Positions 5,188 through 11,895 of a stretch of 11,996 nucleotides of DNA are shown in pieces (position 1 is the stretch's first letter; each line of letters begins with the position of its first letter). The notes under the pieces were generated by a model. The model did not search any database, was not told the origin of the DNA, and worked only from the letters and a program-made list of their open reading frames with translations. The stretch spans positions 1 to 11,996 of the forward strand of contig JBJDZJ010000110.1 in NCBI GenBank assembly GCA_051867915.1, given 5' to 3'. Source of the stretch: CAKSQF01 sp051867915 (GTDB lineage: Bacteria > Bacillota > Clostridia > Oscillospirales > CAG-272). The translations under genes and the position numbers were made by a program.

Positions 5188-7215
5188 ATGAAAAAACTAT
5201 TATCTGTCCTCTTGGTCCTTGCGGTTCTGTTGCCCTTTGTCGGTTGCCAGAACCAAAACGGACAGAATGACCGGACAACTGAAATCACCAACACCAACAC
5301 AAGCACAAGCATAGGCACAACGGTAGCCCCCCCATCATCGTCTCCCGACTCAGACGGTTCTTCCGAATCGCCCGAAACAGCAGGACTATCTCTGAAATGT
5401 CTGTCCTTCAATCTTCGGTACGATACAACCTCGCACCCTTTGATGGCAACCGGCATCCGGGGCGCTCACCTGATGACCGTTATCGAAAAGTATATGCCCG
5501 ATTCCATCGGCTTCTGCGAAGCAACGGACGATTGGATGAACTATCTCCGTGTTGAGATGGGCAATCTGGGATATGAATATGTGGGTCTGGGACGGGACAG
5601 CGGACAGGATTCACCGTCGCTCACCGGTACCGGCAACGAGCATACCCCCGTTTTCTACAACGCAACCCGTTTTGAACTTGTTGAAGGAAATACCTTCTGG
5701 CTTTCCACTACGCCCGATGTTGCCGGATCGACCGACTGGAACTCTGCCTGCAAGCGGGTTTGTTCCTATGTCGTTCTGAAGGAAAAAGAATCGGGACAGA
5801 TTTATGCTCATTTTGCGACCCACCTGGACCATGTTTCCGAGGAAGCACAGCACAACAGTATCCGTGTGATTCAATCCTACATCAATGATGTGCTGAAGCA
5901 ATACGGCGATATCGGAATCGTGCTTTCCGGTGACTTCAATGCCGTTTCCTTTGACTTGACCAATCCCGATTACCGCCCCGTCACCTACAATTTCACCACC
6001 TCTTTTATGGATGACAGCCATGCCATTGCCGCATCCGTCGGCGTGGACGGCTCCACATGGAGCGGATTCCAGAATCCGACGGAATGGGAAAGCGGTCACG
6101 CTTCTCAAAGCGACAAGCCCAATGTGGATACCGACACCTCACCGATCGACTATATTTTCCTGTCCAAGGGATCGGCGGATGTCAGCTACTATACCGTTGT
6201 GGATGATACCTTCACCTTCGATTACAATGGAAAAACATGGTATAATCAGCCCATATCCGACCACTACGGCGTCTATATTGAATGCAGTCTGTATGCCAAC
6301 CGCAGCAGCGACCCTGATGAAAGCGCATCCATTGACATTCCCGCGGCACTCACATCCTCGACCGCATTGCCCGCTCCTTCGGACGGTGTATCGGATCTGA
6401 TAGCAGATGCCACTCTGTCGTCCGGACTCAGCAGTTCGGTCAGCGCCCTGAAGGAAGACGGTAAATATGCGACTTTGATTGCCAGAAGATCAAAAAGCCA
6501 TGTATATTGGGAGATTACCTCCGATTTGGGCGAGCCCTTTTCGGTCACTTCCGTTTCCTTCCTGACCGCAGATACAAACTGCCCGGTCGGTGCGGAATGT
6601 TTTGTATCGGGCGACAAAACAACATGGGAAAAGGTCGGTCCCAGTATTCTCGGTCAGACCGAACCGTCTACCTGCTACACATGGACCCTTGAGCAGGCTG
6701 TTTCTGCAAAATATGTGAAGATCGTTTTCTTTGACTGCCTGCCCTCGACAAAGCTGGATCGGATTTCGGTGCTTGGACAGGAATACGATGACGGATCTGT
6801 TCACCTGACGCCCGTCAGCGGCCCCAAATCGGGTCAGGATGAAGGATATGAAAAGATCATAGACAAAGATTTGACCACGAAATTCTATATCAACACCTCA
6901 AAAGATGCCCTGTCTCCGCTGGTATTCGTTGCGGATGCGGCAGTTGCGCCGACCCGATATACCTTATCGACGGCAAACGACAACAGCACCTATACCGACC
7001 GTCTCCCGGAGGGCTGGATCATTTACGGTTCTGCGGACGGCGAAAACTGGACGGTGATTGTTGAGGTTGTAAATCCGGAAATGGAGTCGAAGGATTACGA
7101 AACCTACGAATACACAATGGATTCATCTGAAGCATATCTCTATTTCAAACTGGAAATTGATCTGGCATCTTCCGGAAAGGTGCAGTTTTCCGAATTTGCG
7201 CTTTATTCTGAATAA
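5188..7215 (+). CDS. Lipoprotein with EEP hydrolase domain and two discoidin-like modules
   Basis: The predicted protein has 675 residues. Signal peptide and lipobox LPFVGC (Cys20 lipidated) predict outer-face membrane anchoring. A Thr/Ser/Pro-rich linker (21-66) leads to an endonuclease/exonuclease/phosphatase domain (about 68-370). The expected metal and catalytic positions are visible: Asn75 in SFNLRYD, Glu111 in FCEAT, His212 in THLDH, Asp249/Asn251 in SGDFNA, Asp321 in PIDYIF and Asp358-His359 in ISDHYG. An active Mg-dependent phosphodiesterase or phosphatase is therefore likely; DNase, sphingomyelinase-like or sugar-phosphate activities cannot be separated by reading. Two beta-rich modules follow (about 385-533 and 538-675), resembling F5/8 type C (discoidin) domains: YVKIVFFDC...ISVLG in the first, GWIIYGSADGENWTVI...FSEFALYS in the second. 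Start: ATG with AAAGAGG 7 nt upstream. It is convergent with the apiosidase-like gene and shares its terminator. Domain calls are strong for EEP and moderate for the discoidin modules. Confidence 0.9.
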   Translation: MKKLLSVLLVLAVLLPFVGCQNQNGQNDRTTEITNTNTSTSIGTTVAPPSSSPDSDGSSESPETAGLSLKCLSFNLRYDTTSHPLMATGIRGAHLMTVIEKYMPDSIGFCEATDDWMNYLRVEMGNLGYEYVGLGRDSGQDSPSLTGTGNEHTPVFYNATRFELVEGNTFWLSTTPDVAGSTDWNSACKRVCSYVVLKEKESGQIYAHFATHLDHVSEEAQHNSIRVIQSYINDVLKQYGDIGIVLSGDFNAVSFDLTNPDYRPVTYNFTTSFMDDSHAIAASVGVDGSTWSGFQNPTEWESGHASQSDKPNVDTDTSPIDYIFLSKGSADVSYYTVVDDTFTFDYNGKTWYNQPISDHYGVYIECSLYANRSSDPDESASIDIPAALTSSTALPAPSDGVSDLIADATLSSGLSSSVSALKEDGKYATLIARRSKSHVYWEITSDLGEPFSVTSVSFLTADTNCPVGAECFVSGDKTTWEKVGPSILGQTEPSTCYTWTLEQAVSAKYVKIVFFDCLPSTKLDRISVLGQEYDDGSVHLTPVSGPKSGQDEGYEKIIDKDLTTKFYINTSKDALSPLVFVADAAVAPTRYTLSTANDNSTYTDRLPEGWIIYGSADGENWTVIVEVVNPEMESKDYETYEYTMDSSEAYLYFKLEIDLASSGKVQFSEFALYSE

Positions 7216-7240
7216 AGCGATCAAAAACAAATAAAAAAAG

Positions 7241-7275
7241 AAGACGGGGGACTTTATGTGAAAGTCCCCCGTCTT
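7241..7275. terminator. Bidirectional terminator between the two convergent surface genes
   Basis: Arms aagacgggggacttt (7241-7255) and aaagtcccccgtctt (7261-7275) pair perfectly over 15 bp around a 5-nt loop. On the plus strand T's follow (7274-7278); on the minus strand the run of A's at 7233-7239 gives a long U-tract. It serves both the gene ending at 7215 (+) and the one ending at 7282 (-). Confidence 0.93.
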
Positions 7276-7281
7276 TTTGAG

Positions 7282-10200
7282 TTAGTCGCCGTCTTTGGGC
7301 TGATAGGTCTTTTTATGCCTGCGGTATCCGAAGAGGAAGGTCAGTGCGGTAACTGCACACAGCCCCATCAGAGTGACGATCAGATACAGATAGGAAGGAA
7401 TGCCGGTTTGAGGAGCATCGTCGGGCGTGTCCGGTATTTCGGGTTCGTCGGGCGTATCGGGCGTATCGGGCGTGTCGGACTTCGATTCGGTCTTTTCCAG
7501 TCCGTCATATGCCGCACGAAGTGTCGATTCGGCAGATGCAACTTCTCCCTCAGTCAGGGCTTGCCAATGAGTGAGCAGTCCCGCAGTATTGACAATCGAA
7601 AGCGACAGATTCCGGAAGGAGGTCGCAGTGTAGTCCTTGTTTTGATTGCCGATTTGCCGTACGGTGTTGTAAAGATCAAGCAGGGAGGAGATGTCGGGCG
7701 CCTGAGAAGCGGCAGGAGTTTCACCTTCGGCGAAAAGCTCGATTTCACTGATGGTTTTCACCGCAGAATTGCTGTCGCCATTCAGCCATAACAGCTTGAC
7801 ATAGCGGTAACTGCCCGAAAGGGCTTCGGAAACCACGGTTCTGTCTTCGACAAAATAGGTTTGGGCATTTCTCAGCGTTGCGTCTGCAAGAATGACCCAA
7901 TCGGTACCGTTGACCGAGGCCTCGATGCGGTATTCGGGGAGAGACGCGTTCTTGCCGAGGACGATGTGAATTCCGTAAAGCTCTTTCGTCTCCCGCAGAT
8001 CCATGAGGATGGTCTGACTGCCGATGGGAGCGTAAGGAACCCACTCGGTGGACAGATCGGCATCAAAGAGGGCGCCTGCCGTGTCTCTGACCTGTCCCTT
8101 GGCGGAGTAGATATAACTGCCTGTGCTGATTACGCCGGGCGTCTGTCGAACACCATCATAATCGGGCAGAGGATCGCCGTCTTTGGTGAGATGGAAGTCG
8201 GCTTCCACAATGGTTGCCCAGTTGCCGACTACTTCGGTAAAGGTAATGCGAAGATAACGGTAGGAGCAGATCTCGTCGGTTTCACCGGCAATCTGGACAG
8301 AGTTACCGACAGATACCGGCTCCTCTTTTACGCCTTCATGGATCGTTGTCCAGTTTTCCTGATCCATGGAGCCTTCAATGCGGTAGCTGACGCTTGTCGT
8401 ACCGCCGTACATCACGAAGGAGAATCGGTTGAAGGGGCGTGCCTCTTTCAGATCGAAGGCGATCCACTGGGGCATATTTCCGCTGGATGCGCACCACCAG
8501 CTGCTTCCGCTTCCGTCGATGGCCTTTCCGGGCGCACTGTCAGCCGCACTGAAGCTGCTTGCCGTGGCAACGGCTCCGCTGAGGATGTTGACATCTGCCA
8601 TATCGTCGGCATTTTCCTCGGAGGGTGCATCGTATACGGCAATTTCGCAAAGAGTTGCCCAGTTGGTTTTGATTTCGGTGAAGGTGACCTTCAGATAGCG
8701 GTATTCGCCGTCCTGTGTGATGCGGAACAGATCCTTGCCCCGATAGGGAGTCGGAACCGCCTTGTCTGCCGTGTACAGGGCAGTGTAGGTAACGCCGTCC
8801 ATAGAGCCTTCCACGGTAAAGGAAGCGTATTCGGTGTCGTACTCATTGCCGGGATAGAGAATCAGATCAATCTCGGCAAATTTTCTTGCCTCTTTCATGT
8901 CCAGAATGAACCACTGGGGCATTTTTCCGTCAGATGCGCACCAATAGGTGGACAGATCGCCGTCGATGGCGGATGCTGCCGACCATTTTTCACCGTTGTC
9001 GGTGCTGACGGTGGCGGTGCTTTCGGAGGCAAAGTTGGTTCTGTTGTCGATCAGAGCGTCGGTGTAGGCATTTTCGGTGGAGTACTCACCGAGATCGGTG
9101 CGGCTGGTGACCAACAGCGCCCAGTCGCCGGAGGTGGGCTTTTCGGGAATGGTGTAAACACCGCCCTTGACGGTGATTTCATCGGAAATCTCCACGAATT
9201 TGCCGGTTAAGGGGTTGTACCATTTAGCGGAGTAGGTTTCATTGTCCTTCAGTCCACGGAGTTCGCCGGTCAGGCGGCCGGAATTGTAGAAGTAAGCCAC
9301 ATAGGTTCTGCCGTCCTCGGAGGAGGCTACCACCTTGGTTTCGTCGGTCAGATTGGAATAGGTCTCATCGTTGAATCGGGGAATCAGACTGCTGAAATCC
9401 ACATATTTGAAGAAACTTGCCAGATAGGTCATTTCATAGGAGCCGGGCTTGTCCAGTCCCATGTACCACGGCTCGTAGCTGAAACTGCCCAGCCATCCGG
9501 TATTGCCCGCCGTTGAGTAGTTGTTCGCCCATATGCCGGTAACGCCGTAGGTAAAGCCGTAACTGCCCGACAGATTGGCCTTCCACGCCGCAATTCGGGA
9601 GGCGTCGTAGCCGTTGAAGCTGCCGCAGGAAATGTCCTCGTAGTTTGCCTCGGTTTCGATGAAGGGCTTTACTTTTCCCGATCCGGTATTGTTCCAGTAG
9701 CCTTCATAGAGGGCTTTGGTGGGAATTGTGGGGCCGTGACCGTTCTGGAGCGCATAGAATTCATGCCAGCTCTGTTTGTCCAGGTTGGACACATAGCTGT
9801 TGTTCACATCCATAGGGAACATATGCGCGCCTTGGGGATGGTTGTAACCGTCGCCCTCATCCACGATCTTGGCAGAGGACAGCCAGAGGGAGTACTGAGG
9901 GTTTCCGGTGATCTCCTGCGCCGTGATCCAGACCACAGGATAGGAAGCATATCTTGCGGTGAGATAGCGGGAGATGCGGTCAAGGTTTTCCTTTCCCATG
10001 CTCTCGGTGGTATTGGAATGAACACCGAAACCGAGGGCGATGACCATGCCGCAGTCTGCGAGGGTGTCGAACATCACATCGAATTTTTTCGAGAAGGTTT
10101 CGGGGTTGACAGAGTCATACTTGTCAAGCCACATGCTGGGCTCGGAGGTCGTTGCCAGCTGTCCGCCGCCATCCGATTCACCGCTGTCAAAATAGGTCTG

Positions 10201-10800
10201 ATAGACCGTAAATCCCTTTGCAAGGCGGTCATTCAGTTCATGGAGAAATTGATTGCCGCAGGCGCATCCCGGGTAGTTGCACTGGGTAATGGATACATAG
10301 TTGGGAGCCTGCCAGTTGGTGTCGCCCAGCCAGTAGAAGGGGGTGCCGTCATCGTAGACGAAATATCTGCCGTTGTCCGAGATACGGACAAAACCGTGCT
10401 TATCAAGATCGGTGTTACCGCTGTTTTCAACGGCGAGAATCTTGCCTTTTTGCTGATGGAGTCCCTTGTTGTCGGTGTCCGAGCAGGTGATTTCGTAGGA
10501 CCACAGACCGACCTTGGTAGGTGAAAAACGGACTCGCCATTCGTCCGCTCCGTTCCAGAAGCCGTAGAGATGGATGGTCGTTCCGTCTTCGTGGGTGAAA
10601 ACGGCGTCAATATCCACATCTTTGTAGGGATTATCGTATTCTTTTTTGCTTTTCAGGATGATGTCGGTTCGTTTCCAGACTTCCACTGTCTCATAGTCCT
10701 CCCCGTTTTGTGCCGCCACTGATGCTATGGAGGGCAGGTAGGCGATGCCCAGACACAGCGTGAGAAGAAGCGACAGCATTCTTATGAAATTTTTCTTCAT
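7282..10800 (-). CDS. Wall-anchored apiosidase-like (GH140-type) multidomain glycosidase
   Basis: The predicted protein has 1172 residues. Order read from sequence: signal peptide (about 1-30); DUF5060-like beta domain (38-120, ending in FSPTKVGLWSYEI); apiosidase-like DUF4038 barrel (about 135-465) with GFVRISDNGRYFVYDDGTPFYWLGDTNW at its start; a small C-terminal beta domain as in DUF4038 enzymes (485-565); three discoidin-like modules (588-725, 735-872, 888-1025); a FIVAR-like helical segment (1035-1103); a TPD/EPE repeat (1109-1128); the sorting motif APQTG (1129-1133), a membrane helix (1135-1157) and a basic tail (YRRHKK). Candidate catalytic acids are Glu296 (WITAQEITGN) and Glu384 (IETEANYED), at places where GH140 enzymes keep theirs; this is inferred. 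GH140 members cleave apiose from rhamnogalacturonan II, but the wider family has mostly unknown substrates. Start: ATG with AAAGGA 11 nt upstream. It probably binds and trims a polysaccharide at the cell wall. Confidence 0.9.
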   Translation of the reverse strand: MKKNFIRMLSLLLTLCLGIAYLPSIASVAAQNGEDYETVEVWKRTDIILKSKKEYDNPYKDVDIDAVFTHEDGTTIHLYGFWNGADEWRVRFSPTKVGLWSYEITCSDTDNKGLHQQKGKILAVENSGNTDLDKHGFVRISDNGRYFVYDDGTPFYWLGDTNWQAPNYVSITQCNYPGCACGNQFLHELNDRLAKGFTVYQTYFDSGESDGGGQLATTSEPSMWLDKYDSVNPETFSKKFDVMFDTLADCGMVIALGFGVHSNTTESMGKENLDRISRYLTARYASYPVVWITAQEITGNPQYSLWLSSAKIVDEGDGYNHPQGAHMFPMDVNNSYVSNLDKQSWHEFYALQNGHGPTIPTKALYEGYWNNTGSGKVKPFIETEANYEDISCGSFNGYDASRIAAWKANLSGSYGFTYGVTGIWANNYSTAGNTGWLGSFSYEPWYMGLDKPGSYEMTYLASFFKYVDFSSLIPRFNDETYSNLTDETKVVASSEDGRTYVAYFYNSGRLTGELRGLKDNETYSAKWYNPLTGKFVEISDEITVKGGVYTIPEKPTSGDWALLVTSRTDLGEYSTENAYTDALIDNRTNFASESTATVSTDNGEKWSAASAIDGDLSTYWCASDGKMPQWFILDMKEARKFAEIDLILYPGNEYDTEYASFTVEGSMDGVTYTALYTADKAVPTPYRGKDLFRITQDGEYRYLKVTFTEIKTNWATLCEIAVYDAPSEENADDMADVNILSGAVATASSFSAADSAPGKAIDGSGSSWWCASSGNMPQWIAFDLKEARPFNRFSFVMYGGTTSVSYRIEGSMDQENWTTIHEGVKEEPVSVGNSVQIAGETDEICSYRYLRITFTEVVGNWATIVEADFHLTKDGDPLPDYDGVRQTPGVISTGSYIYSAKGQVRDTAGALFDADLSTEWVPYAPIGSQTILMDLRETKELYGIHIVLGKNASLPEYRIEASVNGTDWVILADATLRNAQTYFVEDRTVVSEALSGSYRYVKLLWLNGDSNSAVKTISEIELFAEGETPAASQAPDISSLLDLYNTVRQIGNQNKDYTATSFRNLSLSIVNTAGLLTHWQALTEGEVASAESTLRAAYDGLEKTESKSDTPDTPDTPDEPEIPDTPDDAPQTGIPSYLYLIVTLMGLCAVTALTFLFGYRRHKKTYQPKDGD
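7402..7416 (-). other. Sortase-type sorting motif APQTG
   Basis: Codons 1129-1133 of the apiosidase-like protein encode APQTG. They are followed by a hydrophobic helix and a basic tail, the three-part layout of a cell-wall sorting signal. The motif lacks the Leu of LPXTG; variants of the form XPXTG are used by sortases in several clostridia. No sortase gene lies in the window. Confidence 0.65.
7417..7476 (-). repeat. Short Pro-Asp (TPD) coding repeat before the wall anchor
   Basis: Residues 1109-1128 consist of TPD units with one diverged EPEIPD segment. At the DNA level there are 9-bp near-identical repeats (gtatcgggc and variants). This is a wall-spanning linker of the kind found before sorting signals; length variation between strains would be expected. 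Confidence 0.75.
7726..9039 (-). repeat. Three consecutive discoidin-like modules within the glycosidase gene
   Basis: The modules correspond to nucleotides 8626-9039, 8185-8598 and about 7726-8139. Modules 1 and 2 are clearly duplicates: WCASDGKMPQW against WCASSGNMPQW, EARKF against EARPF, EGSMDGVTYT against EGSMDQENWT, and YRYLKVTFTEIKTNWATL against YRYLRITFTEVVGNWATI. Module 3 keeps only the general pattern (FDADLSTEW, YRIEASVNGTDWVI, YRYVKLLW). They are probably carbohydrate-binding (CBM32-like) units. Confidence 0.75.
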
Positions 10801-10848
10801 TACAGATCATGTCCTTTCCCGAAATTGATCTCCATTCGGAGTCTGATT

Positions 10849-10866
10849 CTATTCTATCATGCAGAC
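10849..10866 (-). promoter_or_regulatory. Copy 2 of the motif shared by the two surface-gene promoters
   Basis: On the minus strand GTCTGCATGAT (10856-10866) followed by three bases and ATAG. It overlaps the -10 region and spacer of the candidate promoter, a place where a bound protein would block RNA polymerase. It matches 5152-5169 at 15 of 18 positions. Confidence 0.45.
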
Positions 10867-10879
10867 AGGCAATTGAAAA
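10851..10879 (-). promoter_or_regulatory. Candidate promoter of the apiosidase-like glycosidase gene
   Basis: Read on the minus strand: TTTTCA (10874-10879), 17-nt spacer, TAGAAT (10851-10856). The -10 is one base off consensus and the -35 two bases off, so this is weaker than the other promoters in the window and would fit a gene that is regulated or needs activation. Other -35 choices are possible. Confidence 0.45.
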
Positions 10880-11022
10880 GTGAAAATTTGACAAATGATC
10901 TGGATTTTTTGATCATCTCCGTTGGGTATTTTGACGGGATGGCGAAGCCGTTACTCAGGTGAGGAATGGCGAATGTGATCCGGAAATTCTGAAAGGTTTT
11001 TGAACTTAACACCCCAATGCTC

Positions 11023-11051
11023 TTGACATTATTCGGAATTAATGCTATAAT
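11023..11051 (+). promoter_or_regulatory. Consensus sigma-A promoter of the radC-type gene
   Basis: TTGACA (11023-11028), 17-nt spacer, TATAAT (11046-11051), a perfect match. The transcript start is near 11058, giving a leader of about 36 nt. Confidence 0.9.
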
Positions 11052-11093
11052 AATGTAAATGAATCGAAATATTGCGGAAATTTAAAAAAAGAG

Positions 11094-11822
11094 ATGATTA
11101 TGGTGAAAACACAACCTACAAAGAACAGACAGAGGCGCACTGTCAATGTTCACGAGCATCATAGGGAACGGATGTTGGAAAAATTCAGGACTACCTCTCC
11201 GACACTGTTTCACGATCATGAGATTCTGGAGATGATTCTCTTCTTTTCACGCCCCAGAATCAATACCAACGATATTGCCCATCGCCTGATTGAAAAGTTC
11301 GGCTCTTTTAAGAATGTTTTTGAAGCCGATCTTCAGGAGCTGACCAAGGTTGAGGGTATTGGAATTTGCAGTGCAACTCAGTTGAAGCTGATTCATGAGT
11401 GCGCTCTCCGCTGTGCGGAGGGAAAGAAGAAGCACAGCAAAAGAATTGATTCGGTTGCGGATGCGGGGGAATATTTTGTTGAAAAGCTCGGGATACAGAA
11501 GCGGGAGTGCGTTATGGTTCTGCTGATGGACAATAACGATGCCTTCCTTGACGCCAGAATTCTGTTTGAAGGAGTCGTGAACTACACACCGCTGAATTTC
11601 CGCAAAATTTTCGAGTATGTTTCCTCCTATAATGCCGCCGCCATCTACATAGCCCACAATCATCCAAACGGAAAGCTGATTCCGTCAAAAGATGACATTC
11701 AGTGTACCAAGGATCTGAAAAGTCTTTGTTTCAGTCTGGATGTTGATTTTAAGGATCACATTCTCGTGGCAGGGAAAGAATGGCTGTCGATTTTGGACTA
11801 TATGGTTCAGAAAAACTCATAA
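11094..11822 (+). CDS. radC: RadC-family JAB/MPN+ domain protein
   Basis: The predicted protein has 242 residues, normal for stand-alone RadC proteins. The N-terminal helical part (about 20-108) carries a degenerate helix-hairpin-helix (LTKVEGIGICSATQLKLI, 83-100). The C-terminal JAB/MPN+ domain (about 118-238) holds the zinc-binding motif: His188 and His190 in AHNHPNG, Ser198 and Asp201 in PSKDD, and a conserved upstream Glu138 in KRECVMVLL. The DNA-repair role once proposed from the name is not established; a zinc-dependent hydrolase is the reasonable chemical reading. Where most RadC proteins have PRE(V/I)F, this one reads FRKIF (169-173). Start: the ATG at 11094 has GGAAA far upstream (about 12 nt); a second in-frame ATG at 11100 and a GTG at 11103 are possible, and none has a strong ribosome binding site. 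It is transcribed alone from its own promoter. Confidence 0.9.
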   Translation: MIMVKTQPTKNRQRRTVNVHEHHRERMLEKFRTTSPTLFHDHEILEMILFFSRPRINTNDIAHRLIEKFGSFKNVFEADLQELTKVEGIGICSATQLKLIHECALRCAEGKKKHSKRIDSVADAGEYFVEKLGIQKRECVMVLLMDNNDAFLDARILFEGVVNYTPLNFRKIFEYVSSYNAAAIYIAHNHPNGKLIPSKDDIQCTKDLKSLCFSLDVDFKDHILVAGKEWLSILDYMVQKNS

Positions 11823-11861
11823 AGATGGACGCCCTCGGAGCGATGAACGGTAATAACAAAA

Positions 11862-11895
11862 GGTGCCGGCGCAAATGAATGTTTGCGTCGGCACC
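11862..11895 (-). terminator. Hairpin past radC, T-run on the minus strand
   Basis: Arms 11862-11875 and 11882-11895 pair over 14 bp with one G-T wobble and a 6-nt loop. On the minus strand the hairpin is followed by TTTTGTTATTA, so it looks like the end of a minus-strand unit entering from the right; on the plus strand no T-run follows. The inner core TTTGCGTC and GCAAAT is shared with the hairpin at 1111-1150. Confidence 0.55.

Larger units (their letters stand above)
10801..11093. other. Divergent intergenic region between the glycosidase gene and radC
   Basis: This 293-bp stretch has no gene. It contains the leader and candidate promoter of the minus-strand glycosidase gene (10851-10879), the second copy of the shared GTCTGCATGAT motif, a small inverted repeat atgatc/gatcat (10895-10900 and 10911-10916, 10-nt spacer), and the consensus promoter of the radC-type gene (11023-11051). 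The bases between about 10920 and 11020 show nothing recognisable. Confidence 0.6.

Noticed and set aside
7861..9210. A 449-codon open frame on the plus strand inside the glycosidase gene
   Set aside because: It lies fully antisense within the large minus-strand gene and mirrors its discoidin modules; no start signal is visible.
10895..10916. Inverted repeat atgatc/gatcat as a terminator or operator
   Set aside because: It is only 6 bp with a 10-nt spacer in AT-rich DNA and there is no T-run after it; too weak to call.
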